From positions 43,349 to 107,348 of the forward strand of contig JARGPN010000004.1 in NCBI GenBank assembly GCA_029213045.1: DNA of 64,000 nt, given 5' to 3'. Of the stretch, positions 10,169-20,421 are shown in pieces (the first letter of the stretch is position 1; every line of letters begins with the position of its first letter). Origin of the DNA: Alcanivoracaceae bacterium. Lineage in GTDB: Bacteria; Pseudomonadota; Gammaproteobacteria; Pseudomonadales; Alcanivoracaceae. The notes beneath the pieces are model-generated. The model was not told the origin of the DNA. It ran no database searches and saw only the letters and a program-made list of their open reading frames with translations. The position numbers and the translations under genes were made by a program.

Positions 10169-10900
10169 ATGAGTTCGATACTTTACGAAGATACTCTCGA
10201 TGCGGGGTGTCATTGGTCCATGACTGTGCGACGAGGCCACTCACTGCGGCTGATCGATAACGAAGGCGGAGCGAATGTGGGGATGTTGATGTACAACCCC
10301 ATGAGCCCGTTAGAGCGGATCAATGTCCCCGACACACTGAAATGTCAGCACACCTTTAAACTCACAAAAGGCAACTGCATTTATTCCGACATGGGTCGTG
10401 TTTTTTGTTCCATTACGGAAGACAGCGCAGGTTGGCATGACGCTGCGTGTGGCACCTGCAATAAAGCCTTAGTCGAAAAGCGTTGGGGTCGTAAAACCTA
10501 CCAACAAGCCCGCAACGACATGCACCGCAATGGCTTCGATAGCTTTTTAATAGAGCTGGCCAAGTATGGTCTTGGAAAAAAAGATCTGGCAGCAAACCTT
10601 AATTTATTTTCCCGCGTTGAAACCGATAATGATGGAAATCTGCGGTTTATCGAAAACGCTAGCAAGGCGGGTGATGTCGTCGAACTGCGATTCGAAATGG
10701 ATACTTTGGTGGTGATGCATTCGTGCCCACATCCATTAAATACATCGGCGCAGTGGCCAGTGAAACCCGTGACATGGCAATTGCGAGAAGCTGAGGCGGT
10801 GGCATCTGATGACTATTGTCAGAACTCTTGCGATGAAAATAAGCGCGGATTTATGAATAATTATTTGTACCACCTTGGGGTTTCTGGAGGTGCGCGATGA
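10169..10900 (+). CDS. Urea carboxylase-associated protein (UAAP2 type); likely carboxyguanidine deiminase subunit
   Basis: [80 protein letters not shown]; next to UAAP1 and the carboxylase. Confidence 0.85.
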   Translation: MSSILYEDTLDAGCHWSMTVRRGHSLRLIDNEGGANVGMLMYNPMSPLERINVPDTLKCQHTFKLTKGNCIYSDMGRVFCSITEDSAGWHDAACGTCNKALVEKRWGRKTYQQARNDMHRNGFDSFLIELAKYGLGKKDLAANLNLFSRVETDNDGNLRFIENASKAGDVVELRFEMDTLVVMHSCPHPLNTSAQWPVKPVTWQLREAEAVASDDYCQNSCDENKRGFMNNYLYHLGVSGGAR

Positions 10901-11547
10901 TTCTGGAAAGCAAACTCCTTGCAGATAACGCAAGCTTGCGCGAAGTGGTTGACGCCGGTGACTACTGGATGAAAGTCGTCCGCAAGGGTCAGACAATGCG
11001 TATTCTCGATTTAGAAGGTAATCAAGCAGCCGATACTTTGTTTTATAGTGCTGCGGATCCAACCGAGCGCTATAGCGCGATGGATACCGTTCGCGAACAG
11101 GGTAATGTGTTTCTCACTGCCGGTACTAAGTTAATGTCGACGGAAGGCAATGTGTTGCTGGAAATTGTTGCGGATACTTGTGGTCGACACGATACGCTTG
11201 GCGGCGCCTGCGCAACGGAAAGTAATACCGTGCGCTACGCATTGGAAAAGAAATGCATGCACGCATGTCGAGATAGTTGGCTGCTAGCAGTCGCCGAAAA
11301 CGAACATCTTGGTTTAAGTAAGCGTGACATTACCCACAATATTAATTTTTTTATGAATGTGCCTGTTACCGCAGAAGGGGGCCTTACCTTCGCTGACGGT
11401 ATTTCAGCGCCGGGTAAATATGTTGAGTTGCGCGCCGAGATGGACGTTATCGTGCTGATCTCGAACTGCCCACAGTTAAATAATCCGTGTAACGCGTATA
11501 ACCCTACGCCGGTAGAAGTATTGGTGTGGGACGCAAAGCAACACTGA
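10897..11547 (+). CDS. Urea carboxylase-associated protein (UAAP1 type); likely carboxyguanidine deiminase subunit
   Basis: [75 protein letters not shown]; start overlaps the upstream stop (ATGA). Confidence 0.85.
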   Translation: MILESKLLADNASLREVVDAGDYWMKVVRKGQTMRILDLEGNQAADTLFYSAADPTERYSAMDTVREQGNVFLTAGTKLMSTEGNVLLEIVADTCGRHDTLGGACATESNTVRYALEKKCMHACRDSWLLAVAENEHLGLSKRDITHNINFFMNVPVTAEGGLTFADGISAPGKYVELRAEMDVIVLISNCPQLNNPCNAYNPTPVEVLVWDAKQH

Positions 11548-11626
11548 ACGGTGATTTTTCACCTCCGCAGGACGACCTGTGGAATTAGAGTGAATAGCGG
11601 GACGGCTCGCTTACAGGACATAACTC

Positions 11627-14600
11627 ATGTTCAGCAAAGTATTAATCGCCAATCGCGGCGCCATTAGTTGCCGCATTCAACGCACGCTCAAAAAAATGGG
11701 TATCGCTTCCGTTGCCATTTATACCGAAGCCGATGCCGACTCCCTACATGTGCGTGAAGCCGATGAAAGTGTGTGTATCGGCAAGGCACTAGCCTCGGAA
11801 ACCTACCTCTGCATCGATAAAGTGATTGCCGCGGCCAAGCAAACGGGGGCGCAGGCTATTCATCCCGGATATGGTTTTTTGAGTGAAAACTTAGATTTCG
11901 CTGCAGCCTGCGAGAAAGAGGGCATCGTGTTTATCGGCCCTGCGGCGCAACAAATACGCGAGTTCGGGTTGAAGCACACGGCGCGCGAGTTGGCGGAAAA
12001 AAGCGGCGTGCCGCTACTCAAAGGTTCAAATTTGTTGGCGGATGTGGACGACGCGCTGCGCCACGCCGAAAAAATCGGTTACCCCGTGATGTTGAAAAGT
12101 ACCGCGGGTGGCGGCGGTATTGGCATGCAACGCTGCTTTTCCGAAACGGAGTTATCCGATGCGTTCGCGTCAGTTCAGCGACTCAGTAAGAATAACTTCA
12201 GCAACGACGGCTTGTTCCTAGAAAAATTTGTCGAGCGCGCACGTCATATTGAAGTGCAAATTTTTGGCGACGGTGAAGGCCTTGTAGTGGCACTTGGTGA
12301 ACGCGACTGTTCGCTGCAGCGCCGAAACCAGAAAGTTGTAGAGGAAACCCCTGCTCCAAACCTACGTGAGCCTGTTCGTCAGGCCATGATGGCCACCGCG
12401 TGCAAGCTTGGCGCTCTAGTAAATTATCGCAATGCCGGCACGGTAGAATTTATTTATGACGATCAAGAAGAAAAGTTTTATTTCTTAGAGGTCAATACTC
12501 GTCTGCAAGTCGAGCATGGTGTGACCGAAGAAGTGACCGGCGTTGATTTAGTTGAATGGATGGTCAAACTCGCGGCAGGAGACAGTGAATTTGTTGCCGC
12601 CTATCAGCATGATCCGCAAGGCCATGCGATTCAGGTTCGTGTTTACGCAGAAGATCCAGGCAAACAATTCCAACCAGCCGCGGGTTTGCTGACAGATGTA
12701 AGCTTTCCATCGGGCGGTCGCTGCGATAGTTGGATCGACGCGGGCGTAGAAGTTTCCGCGTATTACGACCCTATGTTGGCGAAAATTATTGTGCATGAGC
12801 CGACTCGCGAAGACGCAACGACGATGTTGCAGCGAGCGCTCAAAGAAACTCGCATTACCGGTATTGAGACAAATTTAAAATATCTCGCACAGATTATTGC
12901 CTGCGATACCTTTGCTGCGGGCACGCAAACAACCGCGTATTTAAATACCTTTCCCTACCAGAGCCGCGCGATTGAAGTGCAAGAAGGCGGCACTCTCACC
13001 ACCATTCAAGATTCACTGGGGCGTGTTGGATATTGGGATATCGGTGTGCCTCCTTCTGGTCCGTTCGATAATCTGTCCTTAAAGCTGGCAAATCGTCTGC
13101 TCGGCAATGACCCTGATTGCGCTGGCTTAGAAATGACGTTAACTGGGGCTACATTGAGATTTCGTGCGGCAACACGGTGTGTGTTGGTTGGCGCTTCGAT
13201 GCAGTCAACATTAAATGGCGAGCCGATTAGCAACGCGGACATTATTCATGTTCCCGCAGGTGGCATTTTGCGTTGCGGTCAGGCCGAAGGCCCTGGTGCG
13301 CGTTGCTACTTGGCAGTGGAAGGCGGATTGGACGTCCCTAAATATCTCGGCAGTGCCAGTACCTTTACGTTAGGAAAATTCGGCGGCCACGGCGGGCGAG
13401 CACTACGCGCTGGCGATGTACTGCATTGCTGTACGCAACCAACGTCCAATAGTGCTAACTCCGTTACGCCTGAGACGCTGCCATCAGCATTGCAGCCGGC
13501 GCTGACATCGACGTGGCAATTCCGGGTTATTTACGGGCCTCATGGTGCGCCAGATTTTTTCACCCAAGAAGACATTGATACGTTTTTCGCCACTCAGTGG
13601 GAAGTGCATTACAACTCCAGTCGTACCGGTGTGCGTTTAATTGGGCCGAAACCCAATTGGGCGCGCAAAGACGGCGGCGAGGCAGGCTTGCACCCGTCAA
13701 ATATTCACGACAATGCCTACGCGGTTGGCGCGGTAGATTTCACCGGGGATATGCCTGTGATTCTCGGGCCTGATGGACCTAGTCTCGGTGGGTTTGTTTG
13801 CCCTGTGACCATTATTAAAGCCGACTTGTGGATGCTCGGTCAGTTGCGCGCGGGGGACAAAATTGAGTTTATTGCGGTGACACAGCAACAGGCAGAAGCG
13901 TGTGAAATAGCGCAGCAAAAAGCTATCGAAACGTTGCAGCCACAAGAGTGTGTGGTCGACCTGCCTGCCGAATTGCCGTCACCCATATTGTGGTCGCAAA
14001 GCGCGCCAGCGCATCCAGTGGGCGTCGTGTACCGCGCCTCCGGTGACGACAATATATTGATTGAATACGGACCGCAGGAGCTGGATTTAAACCTTCGCTT
14101 CCGTGTGCAAGCGCTGATGCAGTGGCTTCAATCGCAAAGACATCCGGCGGTATTACAACTCACGCCGGGCATTCGATCTTTGCAGGTCAACTACGACAAT
14201 TTGCACTTATCGCGCGATCAACTTATAGCATTGCTGAAAAGTGGCGAAGACGAACTCGCCGACATTGAAGACATGGTGGTGCCAACGCGAATTGTTCATC
14301 TGCCTATTTCGTGGGACGACGAGCAGTGCCGCCTCGCTATTGAAAAGTATATGCAATCGGTGCGTAAAGACGCGCCTTGGTGCCCGAGTAATTTAGAGTT
14401 TATTCGTCGGATCAATGGGCTGGATAGTCTCGACGAAGTTAAGAAAATCTTCTTTGAGGCTAGTTATTTGGTGATGGGCCTTGGTGATGTTTATTTAGGT
14501 GCGCCGGTTGCCACACCGTTAGATCCACGACACCGTTTGGTGACAACAAAATATAATCCTGCCCGTACCTGGACGCCGGAAAATGCGGTTGGCATTGGTG

Positions 14601-15229
14601 GCGCGTATCTCTGTGTGTATGGCATGGAGGGGCCGGGTGGTTATCAATTTGTGGGCCGCACGTTGCAAATGTGGAACACATGGCGCGCGACAAATGATTT
14701 TACCCCGGGAAAACCTTGGTTACTGCGCTTCTTCGATCAGTTGCGTTTTTATGAAGTCAGCCACGAAGAGCTAATGCAGATACGTGAGGATTTTCCACGC
14801 GGAAAGTTCGAGCTGAAAGTGGAAGAAAGTGAGTTCAGCTTGCGCGAATACAACACCTTCTTGCAGCGTGAAGCGGACAGCATTGAGGCCTTTAGGCACA
14901 AGCAACGAAGCGCCTTCGCCGAAGAGCGCCAGCGTTGGGAAGCCGCGGGGCAGCCTCTGCTGGTGAATGAACCGGATTCAGCTCCAGCAACTGACGAAGA
15001 TGTTCTGGCCGCGGGTGAAACAGCCATAAGCGTAGGCGTGCCTGGGTCCGTATGGCAGTTGAATGTGCAGCCGGGGGATACCGTTGAGGAAGGTCAGGTA
15101 GTGGCGGTGGTGGAATCCATGAAAATGGAAATACCGGTGCTTTCGCCCAGCACTGGGACAGTGGCGCGCGTGTTGTGTCAGGCAGGCGCTGCGGTGACAC
15201 CTGGGCAAAAACTGTTGGTTTTAAGTTAA
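11627..15229 (+). CDS. Biotin-dependent urea carboxylase / guanidine carboxylase
   Basis: N-terminal biotin carboxylase (FSKVLIANRGAISCRIQRTLKKMGI, IHPGYGFLSENLDFA), KipI/KipA-like carboxyltransferase middle, C-terminal BCCP with VVESMKMEIPV biotinylation motif. Confidence 0.93.
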   Translation: MFSKVLIANRGAISCRIQRTLKKMGIASVAIYTEADADSLHVREADESVCIGKALASETYLCIDKVIAAAKQTGAQAIHPGYGFLSENLDFAAACEKEGIVFIGPAAQQIREFGLKHTARELAEKSGVPLLKGSNLLADVDDALRHAEKIGYPVMLKSTAGGGGIGMQRCFSETELSDAFASVQRLSKNNFSNDGLFLEKFVERARHIEVQIFGDGEGLVVALGERDCSLQRRNQKVVEETPAPNLREPVRQAMMATACKLGALVNYRNAGTVEFIYDDQEEKFYFLEVNTRLQVEHGVTEEVTGVDLVEWMVKLAAGDSEFVAAYQHDPQGHAIQVRVYAEDPGKQFQPAAGLLTDVSFPSGGRCDSWIDAGVEVSAYYDPMLAKIIVHEPTREDATTMLQRALKETRITGIETNLKYLAQIIACDTFAAGTQTTAYLNTFPYQSRAIEVQEGGTLTTIQDSLGRVGYWDIGVPPSGPFDNLSLKLANRLLGNDPDCAGLEMTLTGATLRFRAATRCVLVGASMQSTLNGEPISNADIIHVPAGGILRCGQAEGPGARCYLAVEGGLDVPKYLGSASTFTLGKFGGHGGRALRAGDVLHCCTQPTSNSANSVTPETLPSALQPALTSTWQFRVIYGPHGAPDFFTQEDIDTFFATQWEVHYNSSRTGVRLIGPKPNWARKDGGEAGLHPSNIHDNAYAVGAVDFTGDMPVILGPDGPSLGGFVCPVTIIKADLWMLGQLRAGDKIEFIAVTQQQAEACEIAQQKAIETLQPQECVVDLPAELPSPILWSQSAPAHPVGVVYRASGDDNILIEYGPQELDLNLRFRVQALMQWLQSQRHPAVLQLTPGIRSLQVNYDNLHLSRDQLIALLKSGEDELADIEDMVVPTRIVHLPISWDDEQCRLAIEKYMQSVRKDAPWCPSNLEFIRRINGLDSLDEVKKIFFEASYLVMGLGDVYLGAPVATPLDPRHRLVTTKYNPARTWTPENAVGIGGAYLCVYGMEGPGGYQFVGRTLQMWNTWRATNDFTPGKPWLLRFFDQLRFYEVSHEELMQIREDFPRGKFELKVEESEFSLREYNTFLQREADSIEAFRHKQRSAFAEERQRWEAAGQPLLVNEPDSAPATDEDVLAAGETAISVGVPGSVWQLNVQPGDTVEEGQVVAVVESMKMEIPVLSPSTGTVARVLCQAGAAVTPGQKLLVLS

Positions 15230-15233
15230 ATCC

Positions 15234-15260
15234 ACGCCCAGCGGTGGTTCTGCTGGGCGT
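15234..15260 (+). terminator. Hairpin downstream of the carboxylase gene (no clear U-tract)
   Basis: ACGCCCAGC-ggtggttct-GCTGGGCGT, perfect 9-bp stem. Confidence 0.4.
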
Positions 15261-15301
15261 CGGTTGGTAAGGTAGGCGCGACACGCAAGCAGGAGCACCA
15301 T

Positions 15302-16174
15302 GTGCCTAATTTTCAGCCCGCCATTTTTGATAAAACGAACTCACAGCACGCCTTTTTAGAGTTGAGGCTAGCTCACGGCGATAATATTGACGCTGTAAAA
15401 AAAGCGTTACGGCAATTAGTTGCGATGCAACATGATAGTAACGTGTTGGTGATGCTCGCGTTTGGCAACCGTCTTTGGTCATTGTTAGATGCCAGCTTTG
15501 AGGTGCCGGAATTTTCCATGGAGGGCAAGGTCCCCGCCACTCAAGGCGATCTGCTGATATGGCTGCAAGGAAAAGACCGGTCTTCTCTTTTTGATGCGTC
15601 GATGGCCGCGTACAAGTTGCTGCGTGAGAATTTTGCTTTGCAACTGGAAGTGCAGGCGTTTGTTTATCACGATTCCCGCGACCTTTCTGGATTTGTTGAT
15701 GGCATTGGGAATCCGGCCGGCGATAAAGCGTTGGCCGCCGCCATTGTTGCGGATGGGCACCCCGGTGCCGGTGGTTCATTTCTGATAACGCAAAAATGGG
15801 TGCACGATCTCGATACGTTTAATCGTCTTTCCGTCACCGAGCAAGAAAATACGTTCGGTCGCACCAAGGTTGATGCGGTCGAATTTGATGACGACAAAAT
15901 GCCGAAAGACTCACACGTTGGATTAACAGACGTTGATCGCGATGGCGTGCCTCAGAAAATCTGGCGGCGATCGGTGCCCTACGGCACGGTCACTGAACAC
16001 GGCATATATTTTGTTGGCTTTAGCTGTGAATTGGACAGACTCGACTACCTGCTGCGCAACATATATGGCATGAACGGTAACGAAGACGTGCGTGATAGGT
16101 TGTTGGATTTTACTCAGCCAGTGACTAGCTCTTGGTGGTATGTGCCAACAGTGGAATGGCTGGACGCTATCTAG
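15302..16174 (+). CDS. Dyp-type peroxidase (YfeX-like)
   Basis: GTG start; DLSGFVDGIGNPAGDKA (GxxDG motif), GGSFLITQKWVHDLDTFNRLSVTEQENTFGRTK, HGIYFVGFSCELDRLDYLLRNIYG. Confidence 0.92.
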   Translation: MPNFQPAIFDKTNSQHAFLELRLAHGDNIDAVKKALRQLVAMQHDSNVLVMLAFGNRLWSLLDASFEVPEFSMEGKVPATQGDLLIWLQGKDRSSLFDASMAAYKLLRENFALQLEVQAFVYHDSRDLSGFVDGIGNPAGDKALAAAIVADGHPGAGGSFLITQKWVHDLDTFNRLSVTEQENTFGRTKVDAVEFDDDKMPKDSHVGLTDVDRDGVPQKIWRRSVPYGTVTEHGIYFVGFSCELDRLDYLLRNIYGMNGNEDVRDRLLDFTQPVTSSWWYVPTVEWLDAI

Positions 16175-16210
16175 GCGGCGAGCGAAAGTAAAAAAGTTTG
16201 CTGAAAAATA

Positions 16211-16243
16211 AAAAGCCACCTTCATTCGAAGGTGGCTTTTTTT
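16211..16243. terminator. Bidirectional rho-independent terminator between dyp and slt
   Basis: aaaaAGCCACCTTCattcGAAGGTGGCTttttttt. Confidence 0.9.
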
Positions 16244-18317
16244 ATTGTTGGGAGAGCGCCAACATCGGCGGGCCGTATAGCGGCGCCTTTTCTTCTGGGC
16301 GCAGTAGGCCTAGCAGATTTTTATCATCCGCGTGACGTGACAGAATTACGCGGTAGGCCAGCACTGCTTGAACATATTCGCGGGTTTCGTAAAAGGGAAT
16401 GCTTTCGATAAACACATCGAAAGGTACTTTTTTGTCGTCGAGCCAACGATCAACACGGTGTGGTCCAGCGTTGTACGCGGCTAGCGCTAGAACTCGGTTG
16501 CCATCGTAGCGTTTTAACAAACCGGCTAAATAATTTCCCCCTAAGCGTAAATTAATCTCTGGGCGGAAAAGATCATCTTTGCTTGGCTGCGACTCGCCTA
16601 TTTGCTTGGCCACTGCGCTGGCGGTGGCGGGCATCAATTGCATGAGTCCAGATGCACCGACGTGGGAGCGGGCGTGCGGGTTAAAGGCACTTTCTCGCCG
16701 CGATAGAGCCATCAGCAACCATGGGTCGAGATCGACCTTATCCCCGAGCGCTTCGAATTGGCTTCGCATCGCGGCGGGGAATCGCCAATCGAGCACGTTA
16801 CGCTTGCCTGAAAATAATGCCGTTTCTACGGAGAAGTGATACCAGCTACGAGAGAGCGCCGCGTTCGCCAACGGAATGAGTTGATCGCTCTCACTTTTGC
16901 GCATCAAAAAGAGCCATTCATCACGAGCAAGTTCGTTCTCGGAAATCGCGCTCAGTGTTTCGATGCGAGCGATGCCTTGGTGTTGTAAATAGCCAAGCTC
17001 CACCGTTGTTTGCGGAGGCGCTTGCTCGTTTAATGCGTAAGGCAGGCCTAACGTTTGCGCCGCCAGAAAACCCCAGAAGCTACGCTCGTTTGCAGCCAGT
17101 TGCATGATTGGTTGAGTATCACCTTGGTTGGTTTCGTCCAAGGCGCGGGCCCGCCAATAGCGCCAGTGTGCGCTATTGCGCTCGCCACTTGGCAGCTTGT
17201 TTATCCAGGTTAAAACAGACGGCCAATTTTCATCCATGACCGCGCGACGGGTGCGTTGCTCGAGCAACCGCAGGTTGTCGCTGGTGGCGAGATAGGTATC
17301 CACCCATGCGCGATTTTCGGGAATGTCTCTGATGATCGAGAACCAAGCAATACGCCCATTGATCGTCTCGCTCTCTGCATCGTTGAGCTGGTAGCGCGTC
17401 ATCATTACCGGCATGAGCTTGCGAGCATAAACAGGGTCTTTGTCGGCTAGACGAAAAAGGCCCGCCATGGCCACCGCCTTGCTTTGCTTTTTCGGCATCA
17501 ACACGCGTGTGTCGTTGGGCTGTCTGTAAAGCTGTAAAAGCACCTCAGCTCGACTTGCTGTTTTGCTGTCCTGTAATTGTCCGCGCAGATAACGCATCAG
17601 GCCTTCGTTGTTGTTGTGGAAGGCGAGCAGCATGCGCTGCCAAATCAGGTCGTCGTTTAATGCGCCGCGTTTTTGTACGGTAGAAAAGAGTCGGTCACAG
17701 GTATCAGGGCGGGATTGGCCGCTGAGCCATAGCTCACGAGCACCCTCGATGGCGTGTTCGGGATCATCATTGAGTAGTGATTCAAAGTAATAACAACGCA
17801 GCGCTGTTTCACCCGGCACGCCTTGGCTCACCGCGCGTAAGGCACTCCAGTTACTGCGCTTGCCGTAGTAGTGCATTGCGCGGCTGCGTAGCGCATCGTT
17901 TAGCGGCGAGGTGTCGTTGCGGCGTAACCATGCGAGCACCGATTCAACGGGGGTGGAATCGAAGTTTGCGCGTAGGCGGTAATACTCAAGGTAATCGTTG
18001 AGGACATAATCTTTCGGTAGTTGCTTTTCGAGCTTGTCCAGTTCCTTCCAGTTGCCATCGCGCGCGCTATTTAATGCCCGCTTAAAAACATGGGCGTATG
18101 GGTCAGGGGAGTTTGCGGTAGCCTGTACGGAGGTCAGTGCAGTGGTCAGTACACACATCAGCACCAATATTCGCCCAGCGATTGGTGACGCGTTAAGCAA
18201 AATGTTGCGGATGTACAAAGGCAATGACGTGAACAACTGTGGCTCCTTTTGTGTGCAACCTTGAATGTGAATAAATGTGAGCCTGAGAGTGCAGCGGAAC
18301 AAGGCTACAATAAACAA
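16242..18317 (-). CDS. slt: Soluble lytic murein transglycosylase (Slt70-like); real start probably downstream of the ORF start
   Basis: LMALSRRESAFNPHARSHVGASGLMQLMPATA, NLRLGGNYLAGLLKRYDGNRVLALAAYNAGPHRVDRWL. Confidence 0.93.
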   Translation of the reverse strand: MFIVALFRCTLRLTFIHIQGCTQKEPQLFTSLPLYIRNILLNASPIAGRILVLMCVLTTALTSVQATANSPDPYAHVFKRALNSARDGNWKELDKLEKQLPKDYVLNDYLEYYRLRANFDSTPVESVLAWLRRNDTSPLNDALRSRAMHYYGKRSNWSALRAVSQGVPGETALRCYYFESLLNDDPEHAIEGARELWLSGQSRPDTCDRLFSTVQKRGALNDDLIWQRMLLAFHNNNEGLMRYLRGQLQDSKTASRAEVLLQLYRQPNDTRVLMPKKQSKAVAMAGLFRLADKDPVYARKLMPVMMTRYQLNDAESETINGRIAWFSIIRDIPENRAWVDTYLATSDNLRLLEQRTRRAVMDENWPSVLTWINKLPSGERNSAHWRYWRARALDETNQGDTQPIMQLAANERSFWGFLAAQTLGLPYALNEQAPPQTTVELGYLQHQGIARIETLSAISENELARDEWLFLMRKSESDQLIPLANAALSRSWYHFSVETALFSGKRNVLDWRFPAAMRSQFEALGDKVDLDPWLLMALSRRESAFNPHARSHVGASGLMQLMPATASAVAKQIGESQPSKDDLFRPEINLRLGGNYLAGLLKRYDGNRVLALAAYNAGPHRVDRWLDDKKVPFDVFIESIPFYETREYVQAVLAYRVILSRHADDKNLLGLLRPEEKAPLYGPPMLALSQQ

Positions 18318-18446
18318 AATTCGTAAAAGAATTCGTTACAAGAAAAGACCAGTCTAGCGGCAAGTCGACGTAGAAGCTGTGAACGCATCGTAACGATTTT
18401 TGTCCATACGGTTTTTTACCGTCGAGGCGAGAGCTAGATCACAGTC

Positions 18447-19814
18447 TTATTGAAAAATAATGTCCATTAACTGCGCGTCGTCAAAGTGCCGCTTGCCGAT
18501 GAAGGCTATAGCGTGGGTGCCTGGTTGTCGCATGGTCCCGGCGGAGGGTACGCCGAGTGGCCAAAGTATCCGACGTTCGGCGCGTTGTGAGATGGGAATA
18601 AGGCCCGCACTATCGTACAAGCTGACAATGTTCTGTTGGTTATCCGGTATAGCCCGAAGCCTGTTGGCGTCTTGCAACGTGTACCGTTCGATCTGTTGAC
18701 CACGGATAAATTTTTCGACGCGCACGATGTAATGCGTATCGGGCTCGATCACAAGGCTAATCCGTTCGGTGCGTGCATTGGGCGTAGCGCCAGGATAAAA
18801 AACGGGAGCGGTAGGGCCATCGTCACGTGCGGTTAAGCCACGGGCGACGGGATAGACTTTGTGATAACAGCCGCAGCCGTGAATCGAATCATAGAAAAGC
18901 ACATTGCCATCGGGCTTTAACGTGACGCGCCAGATGATGCTATCCAGCGGGCCGCCGTAAAGATCGAAGCTGCCGTCTTTGGGGCGTTCACTAAACCAAT
19001 ATTGGTAATTCAGTTGCAGCAAATTGTGGCCTTTGTAGCGCGTCCAGCTTAGCCACGTGTAGGCGCTTGGTGCGTGATAATCAACCGTGGGGGTGCCGTC
19101 GTTGATTTGAATGCTGCCGGGTTGGTTATACGCAAGCGTATTGGCAACACTGAGCACTGGCGCGTAGGCATTTAGTAGCGCACGTTGCGCGCCAGCGCTT
19201 GGGATAGGCATTTCTAGTGCGTTGGGCACGAGTTCAGCGGGCGCGGGCGGGCTGCCAGCAAAATCTTCCACAAGGTAGTGCCGAATAGGCAATCGCGTCG
19301 GACGACGAAAGCGTTGTGCCATGTCTTCGCGATAGCCGTTCATCGACGGCCGCGCAAAGATGTTGGTGATGGTGTAAAGACCGAGTATGCGATTGCGGCG
19401 GGAATAATTATCCGCGATGGGCGTTTTCGGCACGCCAAAAAAGCCAGTGATGCTAAGCAGCTCATCAACGCATTGTTGCAACGCGGTTTGCCAATTGGTG
19501 GAATCGCGTAGCAGTGGGTGCGAGCGCGGGAGGCGGGATAATTCAGAACGCCAACCTTGCATGGCTTGCTCGCTAGCGAGTGTCAGCCACAAACGCTGCT
19601 GTTCTTCGGACTCTACTTCTTGCTGCAAAAAGGCGAGCCAGCGCGTGGTGCGTAAATGCGGATAGCCTTCCACCCGTTGCGCGCCAGCGTCGTGAATGCC
19701 CGCTTCGCTGACCGCATTGTCGAGGGCGATTAGCCAGTCTCGGCATTGGCCGCTAGCGAACAGTGCACTACTACTGAATAGCAGGACAGTCAGAAGAAGA
19801 GAGCGTTGCCACAT
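18447..19814 (-). CDS. Conserved hypothetical protein with signal peptide
   Basis: Long ORF with MWQRSLLLTVLLFSSSALFASGQC N-terminus; overlaps the upstream ORF by 44 bp, consistent with an operon. Confidence 0.7.
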   Translation of the reverse strand: MWQRSLLLTVLLFSSSALFASGQCRDWLIALDNAVSEAGIHDAGAQRVEGYPHLRTTRWLAFLQQEVESEEQQRLWLTLASEQAMQGWRSELSRLPRSHPLLRDSTNWQTALQQCVDELLSITGFFGVPKTPIADNYSRRNRILGLYTITNIFARPSMNGYREDMAQRFRRPTRLPIRHYLVEDFAGSPPAPAELVPNALEMPIPSAGAQRALLNAYAPVLSVANTLAYNQPGSIQINDGTPTVDYHAPSAYTWLSWTRYKGHNLLQLNYQYWFSERPKDGSFDLYGGPLDSIIWRVTLKPDGNVLFYDSIHGCGCYHKVYPVARGLTARDDGPTAPVFYPGATPNARTERISLVIEPDTHYIVRVEKFIRGQQIERYTLQDANRLRAIPDNQQNIVSLYDSAGLIPISQRAERRILWPLGVPSAGTMRQPGTHAIAFIGKRHFDDAQLMDIIFQ

Positions 19815-20421
19815 ACTTCGTTAAAGATTCCATCGCGTTACGTACAAAGCGCACGCTGTATTGATCCGCCAGCCACTGCGGGACATTGCCACCGGCGGCT
19901 ACCTCTTGTTGATAGGTAAGCAGTGTAGAGGCTTCGCGCTCGGAGAGCGACCAGCGCGCACGCGCAAACGGAATTCGGACTGTGTCGGGTTGCTCAGCCA
20001 GGGCGTCCGGTTGTGCCCGCATGGTGATAACAATAGGGGTTTTAGAGGATTCTGCGTGCGTGTTAACCGCGTCGTCTGTTTTAGTAAAAAGTGAAATGGA
20101 ATCCCTAGGCTGGCTAAAAAGAGTGCCGCGAGACCGCATATAAACGCGCTGAGTGCCATCGGGGGCATCATCTAGAATGCGAATGTCAGTTAAATCAGGC
20201 ATCCAGTTCAGCACGTGGCAAGGGGTCTCCAGCACGGACACAAGCAAGGCGGTAGAAGCGGGAATGGTGAATTCCGCTTCGATTAAGTCGGGCCCCGATT
20301 GGCGTTGGCGCGTGACTGTCAGCGTTTCGTCGCTTTGCGCGCTAGCGCGGAGCGGAATCAGCACGATCAGCGCTACCAAGCTTAAGGCAGTGCTGAAAGC
20401 GTTGTTGTAACGACTCAACAT
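19771..20421 (-). CDS. START/SRPBCC-like secreted protein
   Basis: Signal peptide; layout resembles the START protein at 48093 (PRDSISLF, NVPQWLADQYSVRFVRNAMESL). Confidence 0.6.
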   Translation of the reverse strand: MLSRYNNAFSTALSLVALIVLIPLRASAQSDETLTVTRQRQSGPDLIEAEFTIPASTALLVSVLETPCHVLNWMPDLTDIRILDDAPDGTQRVYMRSRGTLFSQPRDSISLFTKTDDAVNTHAESSKTPIVITMRAQPDALAEQPDTVRIPFARARWSLSEREASTLLTYQQEVAAGGNVPQWLADQYSVRFVRNAMESLTKYVATLSSSDCPAIQ

